Positions 9,101-16,897 of a DNA stretch of 48,765 nt are shown in pieces. How positions within the stretch are numbered: position 1 is the first letter of the stretch; every line of letters starts with the position of its first letter. The notes under the pieces were generated by a model, which was given only the letters and a program-made list of their open reading frames with translations, made no database searches and was not told the origin of the DNA. Source of the DNA: an uncultured Mycobacterium sp. (lineage in GTDB: Bacteria > Actinomycetota > Actinomycetes > Mycobacteriales > Mycobacteriaceae); the NCBI GenBank assembly GCA_900078375.1, contig FLQS01000056.1, forward strand, positions 1 to 48,765, read 5' to 3'. The translations under genes and the position numbers were made by a program.

Positions 9101-9343
9101 CCCGTCCCGCTCGTGTACGACACCGCCGAACTCGGCGAGCAGGCACGGCGCGCCCGCCAGTCTCGAGGCTTTCACCAGGACGAGCTCGCGAACCGCATCG
9201 GAGTCAGTCGTATGACGATCTCCCGTCTCGAGCGGGGGGAATCTGTCAGCGTCGACATAGCGCTGCGCGCGCTGTCAGAGTGCGGCATCGCCCTCGCGCT
9301 CGTACCGAAATTTTCTCGAGTGAAGGTAGTCGATGGCACCTAA
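9092..9343 (+). CDS. hipB: HipB-like XRE-family antitoxin/repressor
   Basis: 83 aa from ATG 9092. A helix-turn-helix spans about residues 14-68: GEQARRARQSRGFHQDELA, then NRIGVSRMTISRLERGES with the recognition helix, then a GIALALVP strand as in HipB-type dimers. The expected role is to bind the upstream operators and neutralise HipA. An in-frame ATG at 9044 would add 16 residues, but that codon lies inside an operator copy, so 9092 (or GTG 9113) is preferred. No ribosome site precedes 9092; leaderless translation is possible. The gene overlaps hipA by 11 nt, so the two are translationally coupled. Confidence 0.85.
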   Translation: MYHPVPLVYDTAELGEQARRARQSRGFHQDELANRIGVSRMTISRLERGESVSVDIALRALSECGIALALVPKFSRVKVVDGT

Positions 9344-10853
9344 GAAACTGGAAGTTTGGTTGTACGGCATCCGCGTCGCCACACTGAGCGAGCCGCGCAG
9401 ATTCCGCCTGCGCTTGGAATTCACCGAGGAGGCGCTCGACACCTTCGGGGAGGGCAGTCGGGTCCTGTCTCTGGCATTGCCCATCTCACGACAAGCGATC
9501 CAAGATCAGCGCGAGTCATTGCAGGTGTCTGCGTTCATCGAAGGTCTTCTGCCAGAAGGCAACCTGCGCCGGCATATCGCCGCCGAGGCTCGCGTACCCA
9601 TCAACGACACGATGACGTTGTTGGAACACGTAGGCGCGGAATGTGCCGGCGCTGTTCAGATCCTCGCCGGCGGGAGAAACCCCGGGGCCGGCCAAGTCCG
9701 CGAGTTGACGAAGCAGGAGGTCGACAGCCTGATCGCCGACCTGCCGACCTACCATCTGCCTGAGGGCACCACACCGCAGGCTTCGCTTGCCGGTATTCAA
9801 GACAAAGTTCTCTTGGTGGCGCTTTCCGACGGTGGCTGGGGCTGGCCTGAGGCAGGTGCGGCCTCGACCCATATCATCAAGCCCGAGCCCCTCGGTGGCG
9901 CCGTGAAATTTCTTATTCAGAGTGAGGATTGGGCGTTACGAGTGGCGCGCGGGGCAGGCATCAATGCTGCCGAGTCGCGTTTGGAACGGTTCGAAGAACG
10001 CGAGGCCATTGTTGTTACTCGCTACGACCGAAGCCCTGACGGCCACCGGCTCCATCAGGAGGACTTCTGTCAGGCGTTAGGTCTCGATCCCCAGGCCAAG
10101 TATGAGAGCACCAATGAGGCAACCCGTTTGGGGTCGAGGCTACGCCGTGTGGCGCGCGCGGCCGCACCACGCGCGCTGGACCCCGACGGATTTCGGTCGG
10201 CGTTGCTGAGGGCTGTGACGTTTAACGTCGTGATTGGCAATGCTGACGCGCACTCCAAGAACTATTCGGTAATGATCAGTCGTGATGGGAGCGTGTCCTT
10301 GGCCCCCATTTATGACACCGCCCCGGTCATGTACCTAGACCCGGCTTTCAAGGGCACGGGTCATGTGATCAACGGTAAGACGAGCATCAACAACATCACC
10401 GTCGACGACTTGACCGCCGAAGCTGCATCGTGGGGCATGGGGACGCGCCGCGCACGTGCGGCAGTACGGTTGTGCATTGAGGAGACGTACAGCTCGGTCG
10501 AACATGTCGAGTTGCCACCAGGAACCGAGTCGGTCAGGGCGAACCTTGATCAATTATGGACCCGAAACTCTTGGCCAACAACATCTTTGAACCCCGAAAT
10601 CGAGACCGTACAAGCGACGACGCCAGATGAACTGGCTGTCCTTCGGGCATCGGTCGAGCTTTGTGACGAGAACGAGGGTGCCGCCTTCTACAAGGACGTT
10701 GCCGCGAGGATCGGTGCGGACGAAGAGATAGTGCTGAGGAAGCTGCTGCCCGCCATCGCCAAGTACTTCGAGGTCAACGCGCGGGGTGACGATGGCGTCG
10801 TCGTCGTTCGGCAACCAACAGCCGAAGGACGCCGGCTCATCGGCACCGCTTAG
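9333..10853 (+). CDS. hipA: HipA-like serine/threonine kinase toxin
   Basis: 506 aa. The HipA N-terminal domain covers about 5-110 (KLEVWLYGIRVATL, then FIEGLLPEGNLR). The kinase fold follows: a P-loop-like SLAGIQDK at 151-158, HIIKPEP with Lys183 for ATP, and the catalytic loop GNADAHSKN with Asp305 and Asn310. The metal-binding PIYD ends in Asp328, where other kinases have DFG. All key catalytic residues are present, so the toxin looks intact. HipA of E. coli phosphorylates glutamyl-tRNA synthetase; the target here is not known. The C-terminal ~70 residues (after about 435) extend past the usual HipA core and could be a small winged-helix-like addition. The start ATG overlaps hipB. Confidence 0.88.
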   Translation: MAPKKLEVWLYGIRVATLSEPRRFRLRLEFTEEALDTFGEGSRVLSLALPISRQAIQDQRESLQVSAFIEGLLPEGNLRRHIAAEARVPINDTMTLLEHVGAECAGAVQILAGGRNPGAGQVRELTKQEVDSLIADLPTYHLPEGTTPQASLAGIQDKVLLVALSDGGWGWPEAGAASTHIIKPEPLGGAVKFLIQSEDWALRVARGAGINAAESRLERFEEREAIVVTRYDRSPDGHRLHQEDFCQALGLDPQAKYESTNEATRLGSRLRRVARAAAPRALDPDGFRSALLRAVTFNVVIGNADAHSKNYSVMISRDGSVSLAPIYDTAPVMYLDPAFKGTGHVINGKTSINNITVDDLTAEAASWGMGTRRARAAVRLCIEETYSSVEHVELPPGTESVRANLDQLWTRNSWPTTSLNPEIETVQATTPDELAVLRASVELCDENEGAAFYKDVAARIGADEEIVLRKLLPAIAKYFEVNARGDDGVVVVRQPTAEGRRLIGTA

Positions 10854-11413
10854 CCAGCCACGTAGCGCAGATGGGCGGCGCCGTTGTCGAAGACTCGGTG
10901 CTCGGCAAGCCGCAGGTTCAGGTGTACGTCGTCGGGTAGGGCGCGCAGGCCGCCGCCCACTATCTTCGGCACCACGAAGAACTGGAACTGTTCGACCAAG
11001 CCGGCGCGGATGGCGGCGGCGGCGACTGTGGGCCCGAAGATCTCGACGACGCCCGTGGCAGCGTCGACGATCCGGCGCAGCTCATCCAAGCTCAGGTCGG
11101 GCAGGAGACGGACTCGGTCGGACTCGATCTCTTCCCGGGTCAGCGTCGACGACACCACCACCTTGTCGATGCCCCGCCAGCGCCGGGCGAACTCCCGCTC
11201 TGCCGGCGTCCAGACCTCGTCGTCCGGATCGGTCTCCCAGTACTGCATCAACGCGAACGTCTTGCGCCCCAGCACTTCGGTCGACACCGTGGCCATGCGG
11301 TCGGCATGGACAGCGAACACCTCCCCGTGCGGGGCCGACCACTGAAAATCACCGCTCGCGTCGGCGACATAGCCATCGAGGGACATCGTCGCGGTGTAAT
11401 TCAGAGTTCCCAT
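10850..11413 (-). CDS. Dihydrofolate-reductase-family (RibD C-terminal) protein
   Basis: 187 aa. The N-terminus NYTATMSLDGYVADASGDFQW is typical of the RibD-C/DHFR superfamily. It is followed by VLGRKTFALMQYW, KVVVSSTL, and an IFGPTVAAAAIRAGLVEQFQ block matching the NADPH-binding GG-x-x-A-x-L-L region. FFVVPKIVGGGLRALPD is the usual C-terminal signature. The protein is likely an NAD(P)H-dependent reductase of unknown substrate. Riboflavin or folate roles cannot be claimed from this sequence alone. The stop overlaps the hipA stop by 4 nt in convergent orientation. The gene follows ychF on the same strand, 36 bp downstream. Confidence 0.85.
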   Translation of the reverse strand: MGTLNYTATMSLDGYVADASGDFQWSAPHGEVFAVHADRMATVSTEVLGRKTFALMQYWETDPDDEVWTPAEREFARRWRGIDKVVVSSTLTREEIESDRVRLLPDLSLDELRRIVDAATGVVEIFGPTVAAAAIRAGLVEQFQFFVVPKIVGGGLRALPDDVHLNLRLAEHRVFDNGAAHLRYVAG

Positions 11414-11449
11414 ACTATTGAGACTCGCGCGCCGGGCTTAACTCATCGC

Positions 11450-12529
11450 TCAGACGTTGAACCTGAACTCGACGACATCGCCGTCGGCCATGACGTAGTC
11501 CTTGCCTTCCATCCGCACCTTGCCCGCAGCCTTGGCAGCGGCCATCGTCCCGGCCTCAACCAGATCGTCGAAGGACACGACCTCGGCCTTGATGAAGCCC
11601 TTCTCGAAGTCGGTGTGGATCACGCCCGCCGCCTTGGGTGCGGTGTCGCCTTGGTGAATCACCCACGCGCGGGCCTCTTTTGGTCCTGCCGTCAGATAGG
11701 TCTGCAGCTTCAGGGTGTGAAAACCAGCTCGTGCCAACGCATCCAGCCCGCGCTCGGTCTGCCCGATCGATTCCAGCAGCTCGGTCGCCGACTCGTCGTC
11801 AAGCTCTTGGAGCTCCTCTTCGATCTTGGCGTCGAGGAACACCGCATCGGCCGGCGCGACCATCTCCTTCAGTGACGCGATCCGCTCGGGGTCGGTCAGC
11901 ACGGACTCGTCGCAGTTGAACACGTAGAGAAACGGCTTGGTGGTCAACAGGTTCAGCTCACGCAGCAGTCCCGAGTCCACCTTCTTGCCCGCGGCGAACA
12001 TCGTGGTGCCGTCATTGAGCACCTGCTGGGCGACCACCGCCGCCTCGTGCACCGGCTTGCGATCCTTGTTGGTGCGGGCTTCCTTCTCCAGGCGCGGCAA
12101 CGCTTTCTCCAGCGTCTGCAGATCGGCCAGGATCAGCTCGGTGTCGATCACCTCGATATCGGACTTCGGGTCCACCTTGCCGTCTACGTGGACCACGTCG
12201 TCGTCGGCGAATACGCGGACCACCTGACAGATCGCGTCACACTCACGGATGTTCGCGAGGAACTTGTTGCCCAGGCCGGCCCCCTCGGAGGCACCCTTCA
12301 CGATGCCGGCGATGTCGACGAAGGTCACCGGCGCCGGCAGGATCCGCTCAGAACCGAAGATCTCGGCCAGCTTCGTCAGCCGCGGATCGGGCAGCGGAAC
12401 CACGCCCTCGTTCGGCTCGATAGTGGCGAATGGATAGTTGGCTGCCAGCACGTTATTGCGGGTCAGCGCATTGAACAGGGTGGATTTCCCCACGTTGGGC
12501 AGACCGACGATTCCGAGGCTGAGGCTCAC
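11450..12529 (-). CDS. ychF: Redox-regulated ATPase YchF (Obg-like)
   Basis: 359 aa. The P-loop GLPNVGKST lies near the N-terminus, the G2 region is NYPFATIEPNEG, and the G3 is DIAGIVKGASEGAGLGNKF. YchF proteins prefer ATP to GTP because the usual NKxD is changed; here the position reads NCDES. The C-terminal TGS-like domain includes RAWVIHQGDTAPKAAGVIHT and ends EGKDYVMADGDVVEFRFNV. The protein binds ribosomes and is linked to stress responses. GTG at 12529 gives the conserved MSLSLGIVGLPNVG beginning; another GTG at 12538 would add three residues. It corresponds to M. tuberculosis Rv1112 by position and sequence (from memory). Confidence 0.95.
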   Translation of the reverse strand: MSLSLGIVGLPNVGKSTLFNALTRNNVLAANYPFATIEPNEGVVPLPDPRLTKLAEIFGSERILPAPVTFVDIAGIVKGASEGAGLGNKFLANIRECDAICQVVRVFADDDVVHVDGKVDPKSDIEVIDTELILADLQTLEKALPRLEKEARTNKDRKPVHEAAVVAQQVLNDGTTMFAAGKKVDSGLLRELNLLTTKPFLYVFNCDESVLTDPERIASLKEMVAPADAVFLDAKIEEELQELDDESATELLESIGQTERGLDALARAGFHTLKLQTYLTAGPKEARAWVIHQGDTAPKAAGVIHTDFEKGFIKAEVVSFDDLVEAGTMAAAKAAGKVRMEGKDYVMADGDVVEFRFNV

Positions 12530-12622
12530 AGGGACCACAGTCTAGGAGAAAGCTCTGGCAGACCCGTCGGCCCACGGCCCCGCCGCCGGTCCACATTCAG
12601 TCAGAAACGGTACGGTCTACGT

Positions 12623-13729
12623 GTGTCAGCACAGCGAGCCAGGTCGTCGGTGGCGGCCGCGAATCGCTCGGCGCATCCGAATCTCCCCGGCGTGCCGTGG
12701 TGGGGTGCAGTCCTGATTGCTGTGATCGCCACCACAATTGGCTTCGCGTTCGATGCCGGGTCGGGCAACAAGGATCTCGGCAACGTCTTCGGCGCCCTGT
12801 ATGCCGTCGGCTGTGTGGCCGCGGTGCTCGCGGTCCGGCAGTCCAGCATCTTCACCGCCGTCATCCAGCCCCCGCTCATCCTGTTCGTCGCGGTGCCCAG
12901 CGCCTACTTCGTGTTCCACGGCGCCGAGTTCACCGGCATCAAGGACACCCTGATCAACTTCGGCTACCCCCTGATCGAGCGCTTCCCGCTGATGCTGTTC
13001 ACCTCGGCGGGCGTACTACTCGTCGGCTTGGTGCGCTGGTACTTCGCCATGTCGAGCCGATCGGCAGTCCCGGCCGCGCCGGCCGACGACGACGATGCCG
13101 CGCCTGGCTTGTTCGCCGGGCTGGCGGCAAAGTTCACCTCGGTCTTGCGCCGCGCTGACGTCGACGACGAGGACGGCGCCGAAGAGGCACCCCAGCGCAA
13201 GCACAGCATCGATCGCCCCGCGACCGCGGAGAAGCGGCCCCGCTCGGGTCGGCCCGCCAAACGTCCCGCGCCCACCCGATCCCGGCACGCCCGTCCCCCG
13301 CTGGAGGACATCACCGAGGCGCCCGAGCGTCCCCGCCGGCGCCGTCCGGCCGCGGACGACGCCCCCGACTTCGCCGAAACCCCGCGCCGCAGGCGCCCGC
13401 GCGACCCGAGCGGCCGCACACCCCCGTCGCCCCGGCGTGAACCTCGTGAACCTCGGGAACCTCGCGAACCGCGGGTGCCTCGCGAACGCCGCGACCCCTA
13501 CAGCGCGCCGCCGCAGCGCAGCAACCGGTTCGAACCGTACGAGGCCTACCCGCCCTACGAACCACCGCCGCGGCAACGACCGCCGGGCCGGGCCAACGGA
13601 GACGGCAGCAACCATCACCCGGTGTCGCGGGTGCGGTATCGCGGCGAGGGCGAGGACGATCCGCGTCAGCAGCCACGGCCGCGCAGCTCAAGTGAGTGGG
13701 ACGCCGAGTCCTGGCGCTCCGACCGCTGA
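12623..13729 (+). CDS. DUF6542-type membrane protein with Arg/Pro-rich tail
   Basis: About 368 aa from GTG 12623. Four membrane segments are predicted at about 26-44, 54-71, 76-98 and 121-141, within the block that matches mycobacterial DUF6542 proteins (Rv1111c position, from memory). From about residue 150 to the end the protein is hydrophilic and low complexity, rich in Arg, Pro, Asp and Glu, with a PREPREPREPR run encoded by 9-nt repeats around 13440-13487. The function is unknown. A TACGGT -10-like hexamer (12610-12615) ends seven bases before the GTG, which suggests a leaderless transcript. Open frame upstream of 12623 is only antisense to ychF and is not used. Confidence 0.75.
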   Translation: MSAQRARSSVAAANRSAHPNLPGVPWWGAVLIAVIATTIGFAFDAGSGNKDLGNVFGALYAVGCVAAVLAVRQSSIFTAVIQPPLILFVAVPSAYFVFHGAEFTGIKDTLINFGYPLIERFPLMLFTSAGVLLVGLVRWYFAMSSRSAVPAAPADDDDAAPGLFAGLAAKFTSVLRRADVDDEDGAEEAPQRKHSIDRPATAEKRPRSGRPAKRPAPTRSRHARPPLEDITEAPERPRRRRPAADDAPDFAETPRRRRPRDPSGRTPPSPRREPREPREPREPRVPRERRDPYSAPPQRSNRFEPYEAYPPYEPPPRQRPPGRANGDGSNHHPVSRVRYRGEGEDDPRQQPRPRSSSEWDAESWRSDR

Positions 13730-13742
13730 CGCGCGCCGAGCC

Positions 13743-14780
13743 CTAGGTACGGGCGGGACGGATCTCGCGCGGAAGTGCGAACACCAACGTCTCGTTGGCG
13801 GTGGTCACCGGCTGCACGGTGCCGTAGCCGTGCTCGGCCAACCGTTCCAGCACGCCGCGGACCAGAATCTCGGGCACTGACGCCCCAGACGTCACCCCGA
13901 CCGTCGTGACACCGGACAGCCACGCGGGATCGATGTCCTCGGCGTAGTCGACCAGCTTGGCCGCGTTCGAGCCGGCGCCAAGCGCCACCTCGACGAGGCG
14001 CACCGAGTTCGACGAGTTACGCGAGCCGACCACGATCACCAGGTCACACTCCGGCGCCATCGCCTTGACCGCGCCCTGGCGGTTCTGCGTGGCGTAGCAA
14101 ATGTCGTCACTGGGCGGGTCCTGCAGCGTCGGGAACTTCTCCCGAAGCCGGCGCACCGTCTCCATGGTCTCGTCGACGCTCAGCGTGGTCTGGGACAGCC
14201 AGATGACCTTGTTCGGGTCGCGCACGGTGACCTTGTCGACGGCGTCCGGGTTGTCGACGACCTGGACGTGGTCGGGGGCCTCACCGGCGGTCCCGACGAC
14301 CTCCTCATGGCCTTCGTGACCGACCAGCAGGATGTCGTAGTCGTCGCGGGCGAACCGCTTGGCCTCGTTGTGCACCTTGGTGACCAGCGGGCAGGTGGCG
14401 TCGATCGTCCTCAGATTGCGCGCGGCGGCCTCCAGGTGGACCGTCGGCGCGACGCCGTGAGCGGAGAACACGACGATGGCGCCCTCGGGCACCTCATCGG
14501 TCTTCTCGACGAACACCGCCCCGGCCTTGGCCAGGGTGTCCACCACGTAGCGGTTGTGCACGATCTCATGCCGCACGTAGACCGGGGCGCCATGCTTCTC
14601 CAGCGCCCGCTCGACGGTCTCGACGGCACGATCCACCCCGGCGCAGTAGCCACGGGGTTCGGCCAGCAGCACCCGCTTGCTCCCGTCACTTCCCGGGTCG
14701 CTTCGCTCCTGCCCTCCGAACACACCCCCGGCCACCGAGCTGGCGACACCGGGAATCCCCATGTTGACGGTAGGCGGCAT
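13743..14780 (-). CDS. ispH: 4-hydroxy-3-methylbut-2-enyl diphosphate reductase
   Basis: 345 aa, the last enzyme of the MEP isoprenoid pathway, making IPP and DMAPP. The three iron-sulfur cysteines are visible: C46 (PRGYCAGV), C130 (DATCPLV) and C228 (DDICYATQNRQ). Other marks are EIVHNRYVV, FSAHGVAP, the SQTTLS loop, and SRNSSNSVRL with TSGASVPE near the end. It resembles LytB2 of M. tuberculosis (Rv1110). The start at ATG 14780 gives the MPPTVNMGIPG beginning seen in relatives; ATG 14762 is a possible shorter start. It is divergent from the lipid-droplet protein gene, with 54 bp between, and convergent with the DUF6542 gene. Confidence 0.96.
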   Translation of the reverse strand: MPPTVNMGIPGVASSVAGGVFGGQERSDPGSDGSKRVLLAEPRGYCAGVDRAVETVERALEKHGAPVYVRHEIVHNRYVVDTLAKAGAVFVEKTDEVPEGAIVVFSAHGVAPTVHLEAAARNLRTIDATCPLVTKVHNEAKRFARDDYDILLVGHEGHEEVVGTAGEAPDHVQVVDNPDAVDKVTVRDPNKVIWLSQTTLSVDETMETVRRLREKFPTLQDPPSDDICYATQNRQGAVKAMAPECDLVIVVGSRNSSNSVRLVEVALGAGSNAAKLVDYAEDIDPAWLSGVTTVGVTSGASVPEILVRGVLERLAEHGYGTVQPVTTANETLVFALPREIRPART

Positions 14781-14834
14781 GGTTTCAAGGGTACGTTCCC
14801 GCAACGTCGCGGGGCCAGCCGTAGGCTGTGGGCC

Positions 14835-15398
14835 ATGGCAACAGCACCATATGGGGTTCGTCTGCTGGTCGGGGCCGCCGTGACCGCCATCGAGGAAACC
14901 CGCAAGCTGCCCCAAACCATCCTGATGTACCCGATGACGGTGGCGAGCAACATCGCCCACATCGTGATGAAGGTGCAGCAAGACCTGGCCGACCTGGTGA
15001 TCAAGGGCGACACCGCGTTGGAGAACATCTTCCCGCCGAAGGATGAACAGCCCCACTGGGCGACCTTCGACGAGGACGTCGAAGGTGACGACGACGGGCC
15101 CCTGCTCGACGGCGAGCGCCTCACCGAGGGTCGTTTCGCCCTGTACACGGTGACCGACGGCGTGGACACGAAGGCCCAGGCGACCCCGCCGTCAGTGGCG
15201 ACGAAGACCACCAGCGCACCGGAGATCGCCGAGGAGCTCGACTACGAATCGCTGACCCTGGCTCAGCTGCGCGCCCGCCTGCAGTCGCTGAGCGTCGCCG
15301 ATCTCGAGGCGCTGCTGGCCTACGAGGAAGCCTCCAAGGCCCGCGCACCGTTCCAGACTCTGCTGGCCAACAGGATCACCCGCGCGTCCGCCAAGTGA
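14835..15398 (+). CDS. Lipid droplet-associated protein (Rv1109c type)
   Basis: 187 aa, resembling the mycobacterial protein annotated as lipid droplet-associated. The N-terminal half (about 5-75) is amphipathic, with RLLVGAAVTAIEETRKLPQT and a MYPMTVASNIAHIVMKVQQD segment. An acidic middle (FDEDVEGDDDGP) follows, and the C-terminus carries a helical YESLTLAQLRARLQSL block like a Rho-N/SAP-type fold. ATG 14835 is chosen because the conserved region begins there. Its stop overlaps the xseA GTG by 4 nt, so it heads the lipid-droplet protein-xseA-xseB unit. The molecular role is not known. Confidence 0.85.
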   Translation: MATAPYGVRLLVGAAVTAIEETRKLPQTILMYPMTVASNIAHIVMKVQQDLADLVIKGDTALENIFPPKDEQPHWATFDEDVEGDDDGPLLDGERLTEGRFALYTVTDGVDTKAQATPPSVATKTTSAPEIAEELDYESLTLAQLRARLQSLSVADLEALLAYEEASKARAPFQTLLANRITRASAK

Positions 15399-16621
15399 CC
15401 ACCGCCCAGGCCAACTCTGCGGAGAATCCGTACCCGGTCCGTGCGGTGGCCATCCGGGTTGCCGGCTGGATCGACAAGCTCGGCAGCGTGTGGGTCGAGG
15501 GCCAGCTGACCCAGATCAACGTGCGCAGCTCGACGGCCTACATGGTGCTGCGCGATCCGGCGGCCAACATGTCATTGGACATCAGCTGCCCGCGTGATCT
15601 GGTGCACTCCGCCCCGGTGAAGCTCACCGAGGGCACCCAGGTCGTGGTCTGCGGTAAGCCGACCTTCTACACGGTCCGTGGTTCATTTTCCTTGCGGGTC
15701 AGTGATATTCGCGCCGTCGGTGTCGGCGAGCTGTTGGCTCGCATCGAGCGGTTGCGCAAGCTGCTGGAGGCCGAGGGGTTATTCGACCCACGCCTCAAAC
15801 GCGCGTTGCCGTTCCTGCCGTCGACCATCGGACTGATCACCGGACGGGCCAGCGCGGCCGAGCACGATGTGACGACGGTGGCCGCGGCGCGCTGGCCGGC
15901 GGTGCGGTTCGCGATCCGCAACACCGCCGTGCAGGGCGTGAATGCGGTGGCGCAAATCGTCGAGGCACTTCAGGAGCTGGACGCCGATCCCGAGGTCGAC
16001 GTCATCGTGATCGCCCGCGGTGGCGGCAGCGTGGAAGATCTGCTGCCGTTCTCCGACGAGACCCTGTGCCGCGCGATCGCCGCCTGCACCACACCGGTGG
16101 TCAGCGCGGTGGGCCACGAGCCGGACAACCCGCTGTGCGACCTGGTCGCCGACCTGCGCGCGGCCACTCCGACCGACGCCGCCAAGAAGGTGGTGCCCGA
16201 CGCGGTCGCCGAACGGGCTCTGGTCTCCGAGCTGCGGCAGCGCAGCGCCCAGGCGCTGCGCAACTGGGTCGGCCGTGAGCAGCGCACGCTGACCCACCTG
16301 CGCAGCCGCCCGGTGCTGGCCGACCCGCTGCGCGGGCTGACCTTGCGCACCGAGGAGATCGAGCGCGCCCGCGCCGCGGTGCGCCGCGACGTGAAGCGCA
16401 TGGTCGCAGCCGAATCCGACCGGATCGGCCACCTGGCCGCGCGGCTGGCCACACTGGGCCCGGCGGCAACGCTGGCCCGCGGCTACGCCGTCGTCCAGAC
16501 GGCGGACGGCGACATTCTGCGCACCCGCGCCGACGCACCTGCCGGAACCCGGTTGCGCATCCGGGTCAGCGACGGCGCGATCGGCGCCACCAGTACGGGC
16601 CCGACAGATGGAGCCGCATGA
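15395..16621 (+). CDS. xseA: Exodeoxyribonuclease VII large subunit
   Basis: 408 aa. An N-terminal OB-fold (about 15-105) includes KLGSVWVEGQLTQINVRSS and SLDISCPRDLV. The central catalytic domain contains LPSTIGLITGRASAAEHDV, VIVIARGGGSVEDLLPFSDE and VSAVGHEPDNPLCDLVADLRA, the standard XseA block. A long helical arm follows. It forms exonuclease VII with several XseB subunits and degrades single-stranded DNA. The GTG start at 15395 overlaps the previous stop as GTGA, and the stop overlaps xseB as ATGA, so all three are coupled. Confidence 0.96.
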   Translation: MTTAQANSAENPYPVRAVAIRVAGWIDKLGSVWVEGQLTQINVRSSTAYMVLRDPAANMSLDISCPRDLVHSAPVKLTEGTQVVVCGKPTFYTVRGSFSLRVSDIRAVGVGELLARIERLRKLLEAEGLFDPRLKRALPFLPSTIGLITGRASAAEHDVTTVAAARWPAVRFAIRNTAVQGVNAVAQIVEALQELDADPEVDVIVIARGGGSVEDLLPFSDETLCRAIAACTTPVVSAVGHEPDNPLCDLVADLRAATPTDAAKKVVPDAVAERALVSELRQRSAQALRNWVGREQRTLTHLRSRPVLADPLRGLTLRTEEIERARAAVRRDVKRMVAAESDRIGHLAARLATLGPAATLARGYAVVQTADGDILRTRADAPAGTRLRIRVSDGAIGATSTGPTDGAA

Positions 16622-16845
16622 GTAACGACCAGACGAAGCCCATTAGTCAGCTTGGCTACGAAGAGTGCCGAGATGAACTGATCGACGTGGTTCGCGTCCT
16701 AGAGCAAGGCGGACTCGATCTTGATTCGTCGCTGAAGCTGTGGGAGCGAGGCGAGGAACTGGCACGACGCTGCGAAGAACACTTAGCTGGAGCCCGTAAG
16801 CGCATCGAGGATGCGCTGGGCGCCCGCGACGACGGCGAGGACTGA
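16618..16845 (+). CDS. xseB: Exodeoxyribonuclease VII small subunit
   Basis: 75 aa, the usual size. The characteristic sequence is GYEECRDELIDVVRVLEQGG, LDLDSSLKLWERGEELA, then CEEHLAGARKRIE. The subunit forms a helical hairpin that binds XseA. The ATG at 16618 overlaps the xseA stop by 4 nt. The stop lies 52 bp before the 3beta-HSD start. Confidence 0.95.
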   Translation: MSNDQTKPISQLGYEECRDELIDVVRVLEQGGLDLDSSLKLWERGEELARRCEEHLAGARKRIEDALGARDDGED

Positions 16846-16880
16846 TCAGCCCAGGCCGATTACCTGCGAAATTGGAAAAC

Positions 16881-16894
16881 TGGAACGTGTTTCA
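16881..16894 (+). promoter_or_regulatory. KstR operator upstream of 3beta-HSD
   Basis: TGGAACGTGTTTCA fits the KstR consensus TnnAACnnGTTnnA exactly. It ends three bases before the ATG at 16898. In M. smegmatis the orthologous 3beta-HSD gene is reported to have a KstR-controlled promoter whose transcript starts at the ATG, which fits this spacing. KstR is the TetR-family repressor relieved by cholesterol-derived CoA esters. Confidence 0.85.
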
Positions 16895-16897
16895 GTT

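Noticed and set aside
12047..12622. N-terminal extension of the DUF6542 protein into ychF
   Set aside because: That part is antisense to ychF; the membrane domain begins after GTG 12623 with a promoter-like hexamer before it.
14268..14834. Extension of the lipid-droplet protein frame upstream of ATG 14835
   Set aside because: It is antisense to ispH, which has all three cluster cysteines.
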